Shown here piece by piece: positions 33,368 through 41,610 of a DNA stretch of 64,000 nt (its first letter is position 1; every line of letters starts with the position of its first letter). A model generated the notes under the pieces. That model searched no databases and was not told the DNA's origin. It was given only the letters and a program-made list of their open reading frames with translations. Source of the stretch: Candidatus Melainabacteria bacterium (GTDB taxonomy: Bacteria > Cyanobacteriota > Vampirovibrionia > Obscuribacterales > Obscuribacteraceae); the NCBI GenBank assembly GCA_016212515.1, contig JACRFZ010000043.1:46043-110042 (forward strand), read 5' to 3'. Position numbers and translations under genes: made by a program.

Positions 33368-35443
33368 TCAATTATTGCTGGCATTGAATCCGGCTGCCGG
33401 TCTTTCCGCCTGGCAGTAGGGGCAAGTGTGCCATTCGCCGAAAATTTCCGCCTCACAACTGTGGCAGCAAAATTCGTCGGCTGTGTCTATATTGGAGTGT
33501 CCGCACTTGGGGCAACTTTGCCAGCCGTCTTGTTGCAACATGCCGCAGCGTAGGCAGGACACTTTTAGATCATGCTGACAGAAGGGGCATTTGATAAATT
33601 CGTCGGAGATAGGGTTGCGGCATTTGCCGCAGAGTTTCTCTTCTCCGGAGGTGTCGGAGAGGGTGACGCGTACCACTTCGTCGGCGGTAGTGAGACCTTG
33701 CCCGACCAGGCGCAAACTGTAGTCTTTCAGGGGTATCATGCCGGACTGCTTGGCTGCCAGTCTGACCATGGCCGTGGTGGCATTCTTACATACCAGGTCG
33801 CGAATTTCATCGTTCATGCGCATCACTTCGTAGACTCCGATGCGGTTTTTGTAGCCGGTCTTATTGCAACTTTCGCAGCCTTTGCCGCGGGTGAAGATCG
33901 GCATACCCTCGTCGTCCATGCGCAGGCGGTAGTATTGAATGGTCGATTCGGCCAGACGCTCCTGGTTCTTATCCATGAGACCCAGATACTCGAGAGTGCT
34001 TCTTTCCGGGCGATAGTCTTCTTTGCATTCGGCGCAGACGCGCCTTAGCAGTCGCTGAGCGATCACGCCTACGGTAGCGGATGCCACCAGATAGGGGTCT
34101 ACCTCCATTTCGGCCAGACGTGTCACCGCCCCCGGTGCGTCATTGGTGTGCAGGGTGGTGAAAACCAGGTGACCGGTGAGTGCAGCTTCTACCGCTATTT
34201 TGGCGGTTTCTCTGTCGCGAGTTTCTCCCACCAGTATGATGTCCGGGTCTTGTCTCAAGAAAGATCGTAGTATTCTGGCGAAGTCCAGACCTTTCTCCCG
34301 CAGCACTTGCACCTGAGTGATGCCGGGCATCTCGTATTCAATCGGGTCTTCGGCCGTCAGTATGTTTACTTCCGGTGTGTTGCGTTCCGCCAGGGCTGAA
34401 TACAGGCTAGTGGTTTTGCCGGAGCCGGTTGGTCCGGTTACGAAGATGATGCCATAGGGCTTTGAGACCATCTCCCTGATGATGTTGAGGGTGTCAGGGT
34501 CTGAGATCAAGTGGTTCAAGCCGAAGGTGGTGCCCGATTTATCCAGTTGCCTCATCACCACTTTTTCGCCGTGTTTAGAGGGTATGGTCGAAACACGGAA
34601 GTCGATGTCTTTGCCTGAGAAACGCACCCTGATGCGGCCGTCCTGGGGGAGGCGGCGCTCGGCGATGTCCAGGTCGGCCATGATTTTGAAGCGCGATACG
34701 AGCGCAGCCAGAATGGCTTTGGGCAGTCGCCTGTCTACGAAAAGCACGCCATCGAGGCGATAGCGCACCATCAAGTGTTTGTCCTGGGGTTCGATGTGTA
34801 CGTCCGAGCATTGCCTCTTGATGGCTTTCGCTAAGATCTGGTTGGCCAGTTGCACAATTGGTGCGTCCTGGGCTTGCCTGGCCAGGTCCAGGTCGTTTAT
34901 GGCGTCGTCCGTGTCTACCAGCACGTTCAAGCTGGAAAGATCCACTTCCGACTCAATGAAGGTCTGGTCGGCTTGCTCTTCCCATTCTTCCGTCAGCTCG
35001 TCCTGGCGGGTGGAATAAATGGTTTCCATGAAGTGCTGGAAATCGTCTTCGGTGCAGACCACCGGCTTAATCTGCATGCTCTTGAGGCGATACTTGACGT
35101 CGTCCAGGGCAAGCAGGTTGTTGGGGTTGACCATGGCTACGGTGAGGAGTTTGCCGTCCAGAAAGAGCGGCACTACCTGGTGCTGGCGCATGACTTTCTC
35201 AGGCAGCAGTTCGAGGGCGTGAGATTCCGGCTCAACTTTGGCCAGGGAGATGTAGTTGACGCCGTATTGAGTTTCCAGAGCGGATTTGAGGTGGGTTTCG
35301 TTGGCCAGACCCAGGCGCGACAAGATCAGGGAAATCGGTTCTCCCGTGCGCATACGCTCCTGCTGGACCAGCTTCAGCTCATCGGAGGTGATGAGCCCGT
35401 TGTCCACCAGCAGTTCGCCTATCTCCTTCCTGATTAGTGCCAT
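33368..35443 (-). CDS. pilB: Type IV pilus extension ATPase PilB with a C-terminal zinc-ribbon array, 691 aa
   Basis: N-terminal MshEN-type domain (about residues 1-150; KEIGELLVDNGLITSDEL), then the GspE ATPase with Walker A GPTGSGKTT near 336, Walker B LVGETRDRETA, and the usual metal-binding pair CAECKEDY and CESCNKTGY. The usual protein ends near residue 590. Here it continues about 90 residues with six CxxC knuckles (CGKC, CPFC, CLRC, CPKC, CHSC, CPYC), three zinc ribbons in a row. PilB drives pilus polymerisation. The extra ribbons may bind a partner or nucleic acid; function unknown. The MshEN domain often binds cyclic di-GMP, so control of extension by that signal is plausible. Confidence 0.95.
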   Translation of the reverse strand: MALIRKEIGELLVDNGLITSDELKLVQQERMRTGEPISLILSRLGLANETHLKSALETQYGVNYISLAKVEPESHALELLPEKVMRQHQVVPLFLDGKLLTVAMVNPNNLLALDDVKYRLKSMQIKPVVCTEDDFQHFMETIYSTRQDELTEEWEEQADQTFIESEVDLSSLNVLVDTDDAINDLDLARQAQDAPIVQLANQILAKAIKRQCSDVHIEPQDKHLMVRYRLDGVLFVDRRLPKAILAALVSRFKIMADLDIAERRLPQDGRIRVRFSGKDIDFRVSTIPSKHGEKVVMRQLDKSGTTFGLNHLISDPDTLNIIREMVSKPYGIIFVTGPTGSGKTTSLYSALAERNTPEVNILTAEDPIEYEMPGITQVQVLREKGLDFARILRSFLRQDPDIILVGETRDRETAKIAVEAALTGHLVFTTLHTNDAPGAVTRLAEMEVDPYLVASATVGVIAQRLLRRVCAECKEDYRPERSTLEYLGLMDKNQERLAESTIQYYRLRMDDEGMPIFTRGKGCESCNKTGYKNRIGVYEVMRMNDEIRDLVCKNATTAMVRLAAKQSGMIPLKDYSLRLVGQGLTTADEVVRVTLSDTSGEEKLCGKCRNPISDEFIKCPFCQHDLKVSCLRCGMLQQDGWQSCPKCGHSNIDTADEFCCHSCEAEIFGEWHTCPYCQAERPAAGFNASNN

Positions 35444-35776
35444 GATCGAGTTTCCATAAATATATTAGAGTGCCTGTGGTTTAAGTGCCCGCCTGGAGGT
35501 CCCTCTAAACCAGGAGACCCCTTAGCTAGGCGATGCCCTCAATTGCCGGTTTGGTACCGTCTGCCTGCTGGAGAAGGCGATTGTGCCAGCCGCCTGGTAT
35601 GGTGAATGGGCTGGGGTTTCAGGGACTTTCCTGGTACCTTGACCGATAATACTTTTAGACGGCCGGTTGGCCGCTGTGTGGTACAAATTTGTCTTACTAC
35701 TTTGCGTCAAGGTCAGGGGGGTTCCATTTCATCTTCATCTTCATCTTCCCGGAGTCCAGGCACTGAGGATACCGAA

Positions 35777-37090
35777 GTGCAGGTATTAAAGCCCAGTCTT
35801 TCCCACCGGGTCTATACCACGGTGGGCATAGCCTGGCCGGTCTTTGGCTTTCTTTTCCTGACTCTCTTGTGCGGTACCTTCTGGTTTTCGCTGGAACCGC
35901 TCTACATTTTCCCGTTTTTTGCCTTCTTTTGCCTTGTGGTCGGTCATGCTCTGGCAGTTTTGCTGGAGTCGAGAGTGGTTACGCGCGCGGTGCGCTTCTT
36001 CAAGCACGGCCAGCCGCTTATCTATTTCAACCGCTTTCTCTCCCTGGAATTGGAAAAGGTTGGTAGTACTTCCGATGATGTGCGGCTCAAAGCCATCGTG
36101 CTTGGTCAAAGAAGAGTGCTTATCTCTTCGGTGAGTGAGCTTTATCTGACCTTTCTCGGCACCCTGGAAGTGAGATCCCTTGCTGTGTGCGGCGACAATG
36201 CCAGCCTCATGGGCGGACGGACGGTGCCTGATGTGGTGGCGCGCCTGCCTCTTTCGACAGTGGATCTGGCCAAGCAGAAGCAGCTCATTCGGCTCTTTGA
36301 ACTTTCTTGCCCGGGGCTGATCGTCAACAAACGGCTCAAAGACCGCCTGGATTCGCCGGTGGTCAAAGGGCAGATGTTCTTGCAATTGATGGGTGCTGCC
36401 GTTATCACCTTTGCTCTCTTTGATGTGGCATATGCTACCTCTGCCTGGTTGACGATGTTACGAGCCCATTACGGTGCCCAACTATTGCTCCGCAATGTCG
36501 ATATTGCCGAGACGGAGTTCTTTCGCAAAGGCCGAGCGGAGAGCGATTCCAAGAAACTGGCACTGGCTCTTTACGATAGTGCCGAAGCGGTGCGAGAGCA
36601 TCCCTTTCCTCTCTCCTGGGCCTACAAGGCCCTCTTTTCCAACCACAATTCTCAAGCACAGTTAGCGGCCATGCGGGCTGAGACTCTCTTTCGTCTGGGG
36701 CGTCAAAAAGAGTCATTGAAGCTCATGGAGGAAGCTATTGCCGGCAGCCCTTCCGGTTTCAAGAATCAGCTTATTTATGCCCGCTATCTTTATGAGGACG
36801 GGCAGGCAGAGAAAGCCAGAGCGGTGCTGAAGGAAGTACTGGAGAAGCACAAGGACGTCTTGATGCCGCGCATTTACGATCTGGCTCTGGTTACAGGGGA
36901 CAAGGTCGCTCTTGAAAGGCGCAAGATCTACGATGAGAGCATGAAGGTTCTTGATGAGCAGGTCTTCGGTCCGGAGCCGGCCTGGCCGCCCGGCGGAGAA
37001 AGACCGATTATGGAGATGTGGCGGCGGGATGATCTGGAGTTTCTCTCCCGGCAACTCTTGTTTCCAAAGACAGGCAAGCCGGCTATCTAG
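35777..37090 (+). CDS. Membrane protein with TPR-like C-terminal domain, hypothetical, 437 aa
   Basis: The frame is open from 35606, but GTG 35777 has GAGGA seven bases upstream and leaves out a Ser-rich run, so I prefer it. Two hydrophobic segments lie near residues 15-60 and another near 205-225. The C-terminal 200 residues carry TPR-like helix pairs, for example AMRAETLFRLGRQKESLKLMEEAI and KARAVLKEVLEKH. There are no catalytic motifs. It is divergent from pilB and convergent with the next minus-strand gene (8 bases apart). Function unknown; TPR context suggests a scaffold. Confidence 0.75.
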   Translation: MQVLKPSLSHRVYTTVGIAWPVFGFLFLTLLCGTFWFSLEPLYIFPFFAFFCLVVGHALAVLLESRVVTRAVRFFKHGQPLIYFNRFLSLELEKVGSTSDDVRLKAIVLGQRRVLISSVSELYLTFLGTLEVRSLAVCGDNASLMGGRTVPDVVARLPLSTVDLAKQKQLIRLFELSCPGLIVNKRLKDRLDSPVVKGQMFLQLMGAAVITFALFDVAYATSAWLTMLRAHYGAQLLLRNVDIAETEFFRKGRAESDSKKLALALYDSAEAVREHPFPLSWAYKALFSNHNSQAQLAAMRAETLFRLGRQKESLKLMEEAIAGSPSGFKNQLIYARYLYEDGQAEKARAVLKEVLEKHKDVLMPRIYDLALVTGDKVALERRKIYDESMKVLDEQVFGPEPAWPPGGERPIMEMWRRDDLEFLSRQLLFPKTGKPAI

Positions 37091-37098
37091 ACCCGGTC

Positions 37099-37533
37099 TC
37101 AGGGCATTGAGGTTTTGCGTTTTTCTATTTCTGCCTTTACTTTCGCCGCCTCTATTTTGTTTGCCTGCAGGGCTCCGGACATTTTCTCTTCCCAGTTGGA
37201 ATCTTTCAGACCAACGCGCACAATGGTTTCAAATACACGTTGTCTCAGGATCTCAGGGTCTTCTTTGTGGGCTTCATAGTCGAAGTCGGCTTTCAGGATG
37301 ACATAAGTCTCATTGCGGTGCTTGTAAATCTCATCAACGGTAATTATGTGATACTGCTGTAGCGTCTCGATCAGTTTGAGAAGGGCCGGCTTGCTGCCAT
37401 CGAGGTAGAGCAAGAGGCATGTTGCTCCGGTCTCTTTCAGTCTTGCTGCATGGATGCGATAGAGTGAACTGTCTTCTGAAAAGTCATTGCTCAATTCGAA
37501 TTTGTCGATAAATTCGATCAGGTCGCTGTCCAT
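37099..37533 (-). CDS. Hypothetical acidic soluble protein, 144 aa
   Basis: ATG 37533 with GAGG and AAGG just upstream is preferred over the longer frame, which overlaps the upstream gene. The chain looks like a mixed alpha/beta domain (YRIHAARLKETGATCLLLYLDG, IITVDEIYKHRNETYVILKADFDY) with a Lys/Glu-rich helical tail. No signal peptide. It lies 22 bases after the last SGNH gene and may belong to the same transcript. Not recognised. Confidence 0.7.
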   Translation of the reverse strand: MDSDLIEFIDKFELSNDFSEDSSLYRIHAARLKETGATCLLLYLDGSKPALLKLIETLQQYHIITVDEIYKHRNETYVILKADFDYEAHKEDPEILRQRVFETIVRVGLKDSNWEEKMSGALQANKIEAAKVKAEIEKRKTSMP

Positions 37534-37555
37534 GTTTTGCCTTTCGCCTCGATTT

Positions 37556-38851
37556 CTATTGCCACTTTCCTTGATGGGCGGGCTTGCCACCAATAGCAGT
37601 GCCGTGCTTATTCTTCAAACTGGCCACGATATCGGCGCGGCTTGCCGTTGCTTCGGCGATAGCTTTCACGAGCTTGCCGCCACCCCAACGGTTTAAGTGT
37701 ACCGTGTCGAGATAATCTTTGTCGGCCAGGAAGCGTTTGTCATCGAAGAGGTCCACATAGGTGCCGCCATAGGTATTGGTTGTCCTGGCCAGGAAACTCC
37801 GGAATTCGGTCCAGAAGCCCTGGGAGAGAAGCTGGCGGTTGCAGGCCTGGGAGGGCATACCCACCACTATTACTTTGATGTCCTGGTCGGCGAGGAAGCT
37901 CAAGAGTTCCTCAAAATAGCGACGTTGTCCCTCTGCGCAGCGTGGATGCTCATTCTTGTAGCGCTTGATGTATTCTTTCGAATTGTCCATGTAGAGGTAG
38001 GGTGGGAAGGCCGGCAGGACCCACTCGCCTTTTTTGACATCACCGGCCGAACCGGAGATGGCCCTCAGTACCTGGGTTGTCACCGGCTTCTTCTCTGTGG
38101 ATTTCACTGCTCCCTTGCCTTCCGGGTTGGTGAAGCTGGGCTTGGTTCCCAGTGAAGGAGGCAGGTCGCCGGTAACCAGAAGGTTGGCTTTCTTGAGGGG
38201 CAGGTTTCGATTGATCAGGTAGTCGAGATAGCCGAAGCTGTCGTCGAAGGAAACCGGTGCTAGTTTCTCAAGATCGGCATAACCGGAGAGGAAGTGAAAG
38301 GTATCGGTAGCGCTGGCCGAGGGCAGATTGTTGTCGATAAAGTCTCTAGGATTGACACCGATGATGGCCACTTTTGGTTTGTGCTCTCCCTTGAAGAGTG
38401 TATTAGCCATCAAGTAGTGGTCTGATACCATGGCGCCACCCATGGAAAAATTGAATACCTCGGGCTTGCCTGTACCAGCTCTGGCCAGTTCGGCGGCCAG
38501 CCTGGTGACCTGTCTGTCGTCGGTGGTATCGACAATGGCGCCGCGGTGGTCGGCCTCGGCGGAAAATATGGCCGAGCCCATCTGGGAACTGCCCAGTAGT
38601 ACCACATCCGGTGTGCGGGGCTGGGCCAGGAAAGTTTTGGTAACCCACCAGACCCAGGGACCTTCCGTCCGTTTCTCGTAGTTAGTGGCTCGCAGTGCTT
38701 CTAAAGTCAATTCGCGTTTGCCGAATATATTGCCTTGCGCAGACATAGCAGACATATAGCAATAGAGAGCGAGATTGACCATGGCAAAGAGAGCCACAGC
38801 CCAGGGGAAGGCTACTTTTCTTTTACTTGTGGTCTTACTCTCGGCGGCCAT
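37556..38851 (-). CDS. Membrane-anchored SGNH-like acyltransferase/esterase, paralogue 3, 431 aa
   Basis: N-terminal membrane anchor near residues 14-32, then an extracytoplasmic SGNH/DUF1574-like domain: block I VVLLGSSQMGSA near 85, a shared PRDFIDNNLPSASATDTFHFLSG region, VIVVGMPSQ, and the C-terminal DTVHLNRWGGGKL near 383 that supplies the Asp-His pair. Such proteins move acetyl groups onto extracellular polysaccharide together with a MBOAT partner. It shares one base (TAATG) with the upstream paralogue, so translation is coupled. It keeps the catalytic-type Ser, Asp and His, so it looks active. Confidence 0.83.
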   Translation of the reverse strand: MAAESKTTSKRKVAFPWAVALFAMVNLALYCYMSAMSAQGNIFGKRELTLEALRATNYEKRTEGPWVWWVTKTFLAQPRTPDVVLLGSSQMGSAIFSAEADHRGAIVDTTDDRQVTRLAAELARAGTGKPEVFNFSMGGAMVSDHYLMANTLFKGEHKPKVAIIGVNPRDFIDNNLPSASATDTFHFLSGYADLEKLAPVSFDDSFGYLDYLINRNLPLKKANLLVTGDLPPSLGTKPSFTNPEGKGAVKSTEKKPVTTQVLRAISGSAGDVKKGEWVLPAFPPYLYMDNSKEYIKRYKNEHPRCAEGQRRYFEELLSFLADQDIKVIVVGMPSQACNRQLLSQGFWTEFRSFLARTTNTYGGTYVDLFDDKRFLADKDYLDTVHLNRWGGGKLVKAIAEATASRADIVASLKNKHGTAIGGKPAHQGKWQ

Positions 38852-40278
38852 TACATTGCTACCCCCGGCTCATCATCAAGGTCTTGTTCGTTCCCTTGTT
38901 TGTTTTTATTGAGACGGGCGCCGATTTGCCGTCGCAGGCGATCGCCTTCTTGTTTGACGATTTCTCTAAGTTTACTGATGGAGCCGTGCCCCGAGCTGGT
39001 TTGAATCAGGTTGTGTTCAATTAGTTTTTCTTTCAAGCGATGAATGCTGTCGGTCGCATCATTTACCGGCGTGGCCAGTTTGTTCATCTGCTCTTGTTTC
39101 CATAGCTCACGACCGGCCATTTGCATGGCCAGTTGGGCGCGCGGGTCGGAGTTCAAGACTGATACCAGGCTGTCGAGAAACTTGGCGCCGCCGAAGGCGT
39201 TCAGGTGCACGTAGTCGTGGTAGAGGTCGGTGTTGTAGAGATAGAAAAAGTTGAGGTCGTAGAAGGGTATGTTGAGGGCGTAGGCGCGCTCTTTCAGGGT
39301 GCTGACGTAATCCAGATAGGTGGGGGCGCCCAGCACATTTATGTTTTCTCTGGCGATGGGCATATTGACCAGGATAAGCTCTATGCGCTCCTTCTTGCAG
39401 AGGTTGGCCAGTTTGCCCAGAAAATAGAGCTGAGTGGCATAGGTATGCCTATCGGCGCGCTTGTAGCGCTCTTTGTATTCGCCGGTATTATCTTTGAAGG
39501 TGGCTTTTGCCACCTCTTTGGTGACGGGATGAGTGATAACGGCATTGGGGTGGATCTCACCGGCTTTATACTTAGGCAGAATGGCGGTGCGTTGCCAGAA
39601 CGTGTAAGGTTTGCTGCCGTAAGGCAGGGGGGTCAGAATAGAGAGGATGCGATTGGTTTTGCGCTCCAGGAGCATTTGCCAGTCGATGGCGTGGTGCGCA
39701 AAATAAAGGTTTCTGTTGATGAACCAGGAGAGTCTGCCGAGGGGATCGCGGAAGAGCCCGCCGGCGCAGTCATCGGTGGAGACGAGGCGACTGAGAAAAT
39801 GGAAAGGCTCGGTGTCGGTGGGGCTGCTCAACTGGCTGTCGATAAAGTCACGGGGGGCCACGCCGTAAATAACTACGTCGGGACGGTGTGCGGTGCTGAG
39901 CATACCTTTCAAGGTCAGGTAGGCGTCTGATGGCATTTGCCCGGGACCGGCCAGATTGTAGCTGCGGAATTTGCCTTTGAAGGTGGCTTCCAGTTTGTCG
40001 TCTAAGTAGAACGAGCGGTGGTGCTCGGTCAAGTTGAGGGGGCGATTCAAATAGTTGGCATCACAGTTGTTGACGGCTGCCACCATCAGTGATGAGCCAA
40101 GCAGGGCTACGTTGTGAATTTCCTGAGTCGCTCTCAGGTCATGAAAGCTCCACCAGCCCCAGCCCTGGTAAGGATAGTTGAAGGGGTTGAATTTTATGGG
40201 GGCGAAAAAAGAGAGGGCCAGATTCAAAAAGAGAAAGGCGGTAATGGCGGTTATGGCTGAGCTGAGACGGCGCTTCAT
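38851..40278 (-). CDS. Membrane-anchored SGNH-like acyltransferase/esterase, paralogue 2, 475 aa
   Basis: Same architecture as its neighbours: membrane anchor near residues 8-27, block I VALLGSSLMVAAVNN near 61, PRDFIDSQLSSPTDTEPFHFLSR, ILVNMPIA, and DYVHLNAFGGAKFL near 357. It is longer because of a 90-residue C-terminal helical tail (QMAGRELWKQEQMNKLATP onward), probably a coiled coil, which the other two lack. Its start overlaps the upstream paralogue by four bases and its stop the downstream one by one base. Divergence among the three copies suggests different acceptors or positions rather than redundancy, which is inference. Confidence 0.83.
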   Translation of the reverse strand: MKRRLSSAITAITAFLFLNLALSFFAPIKFNPFNYPYQGWGWWSFHDLRATQEIHNVALLGSSLMVAAVNNCDANYLNRPLNLTEHHRSFYLDDKLEATFKGKFRSYNLAGPGQMPSDAYLTLKGMLSTAHRPDVVIYGVAPRDFIDSQLSSPTDTEPFHFLSRLVSTDDCAGGLFRDPLGRLSWFINRNLYFAHHAIDWQMLLERKTNRILSILTPLPYGSKPYTFWQRTAILPKYKAGEIHPNAVITHPVTKEVAKATFKDNTGEYKERYKRADRHTYATQLYFLGKLANLCKKERIELILVNMPIARENINVLGAPTYLDYVSTLKERAYALNIPFYDLNFFYLYNTDLYHDYVHLNAFGGAKFLDSLVSVLNSDPRAQLAMQMAGRELWKQEQMNKLATPVNDATDSIHRLKEKLIEHNLIQTSSGHGSISKLREIVKQEGDRLRRQIGARLNKNKQGNEQDLDDEPGVAM

Positions 40279-41585
40279 GGTGTACCGTCCGTCAAGCCCA
40301 GGGCTCGTTTTGTAGCGGCATCGGCAGACATGAGTTTGGACACTTCAAAGAGCAGCTTGGCGCCGCCGCCGGAGTGCAGGTGCACAGTGTCCTGGAAGTC
40401 GGATAATTTGAACTTGCCGGTTTCGTGCATGTCATGAAAGGTGACGCTCTTGCCTGTCGACGCCACTTCCCTGAGGCTGTTTTTATAAAGAGCCCAGGAA
40501 CTGTCGGGCAGGAGATCTCGGTTTACCTGGGTGATGGGCATGGCTACCAGCACCACGTGGGTGCCGCGCTCATTGGCAATGGCAATCAGGTCTTTCAGAA
40601 ATTGCATTTGGGCGGTGAAGGTGGACATTTTTAGCGTCTTATAGCGCTTGCGATATTCCGCCACGTTGTCCTGAAAGCCGCCGCGGGTAGCCTCGGTGGT
40701 CGGGCGGAAGAAGCACTCTTTGCGGTTTACTTCATAAGGCAGGTAGTCGGGCAGAAGCTTTCTTCGAAGGGCCACGCGGTCGGCCTCCGACATTACTTCC
40801 GGTCTTCTAGCGGCTCTATCGAGAAAGGCTTTCAGCCCGCGATTGACATCGAGGGCAAGCTGACCGCGGTTGCCGTAGATGTAGCAGACCCTGGTCAATT
40901 CGTAGTTGAATCTTTCCTGCCAGTCAGGCATGAGCAGACCGGCGTGGCTCTCCAGGGAGCCGAAACGGGAGAGATAGCGGTAAGGATCGGTGGCCGCCGG
41001 AGAGGGCAGCAGGTTGTCCATGAAGTCTCTGGGACCGACACCGTAGACAAGCACTTTGGGCGCTTTTTCCTGCTTCAGCAGAAAGTCGGTAATGAGGTAG
41101 GCATCGGAGGGCATTTCCCCCGGCAGGGCGAAGTTATAGCTCTTGAGGCTGTGACCGGTGTCTTTTTTGAAGGCATCCTCGAAATATAGTGAGCGATGGT
41201 GGGCGGAGGCATCGATGGGTTTGCCCAGGAAGTCGGCGTCAACTCCGTCGAGGGGCACCAACATTAAGGAGGAACCCAGGAAGACCACATCGTTCTTTGG
41301 CTTCTCTTGCAAGAAATCGGTAATGGCCCAGGTGGTCCAGGTGTTGACGGGAAAATCGCCTGGTTTGAGTTTTTCGAATTGATTCAGTGAAAGACCTACA
41401 CTCAAGACGGCAAAGAGAGCAAGTGCGGCCAGGAAGCTGCTCTTGCTTCTTTTGGCGCCTTCCGGCTGGGAGTCCAGCTTATAGCTGGCTTCCAGTTTTT
41501 CTTGCACCAGGACGTTTACGGCGGAGCCGCTATCAACGTCTAGAGAGTGGTCGGTCTTTGCCACGAAATGCTCCCGAATTGCCAA
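40275..41585 (-). CDS. Membrane-anchored SGNH-like acyltransferase/esterase, paralogue 1, 436 aa
   Basis: A cytoplasmic tail of about 45 residues precedes a membrane segment (about 48-66). Then block I VVFLGSSLMLVPLDG near 103, YGVGPRDFMDNLLPSPAATDPYRYLSRF, VLVAMPITQ and the C-terminal DTVHLHSGGGAKLL near 400. It is the first of three coupled SGNH-like genes and starts 25 bases after the MBOAT gene, so the four form an O-acetylation operon. Homologous pairs in alginate synthesis are AlgI with AlgJ/AlgX. ATG 41550-41585 region starts are ambiguous by a few residues. Confidence 0.83.
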   Translation of the reverse strand: MAIREHFVAKTDHSLDVDSGSAVNVLVQEKLEASYKLDSQPEGAKRSKSSFLAALALFAVLSVGLSLNQFEKLKPGDFPVNTWTTWAITDFLQEKPKNDVVFLGSSLMLVPLDGVDADFLGKPIDASAHHRSLYFEDAFKKDTGHSLKSYNFALPGEMPSDAYLITDFLLKQEKAPKVLVYGVGPRDFMDNLLPSPAATDPYRYLSRFGSLESHAGLLMPDWQERFNYELTRVCYIYGNRGQLALDVNRGLKAFLDRAARRPEVMSEADRVALRRKLLPDYLPYEVNRKECFFRPTTEATRGGFQDNVAEYRKRYKTLKMSTFTAQMQFLKDLIAIANERGTHVVLVAMPITQVNRDLLPDSSWALYKNSLREVASTGKSVTFHDMHETGKFKLSDFQDTVHLHSGGGAKLLFEVSKLMSADAATKRALGLTDGTP

Positions 41586-41610
41586 TGGCCGCCATGGGCG
41601 GTATCACTTC

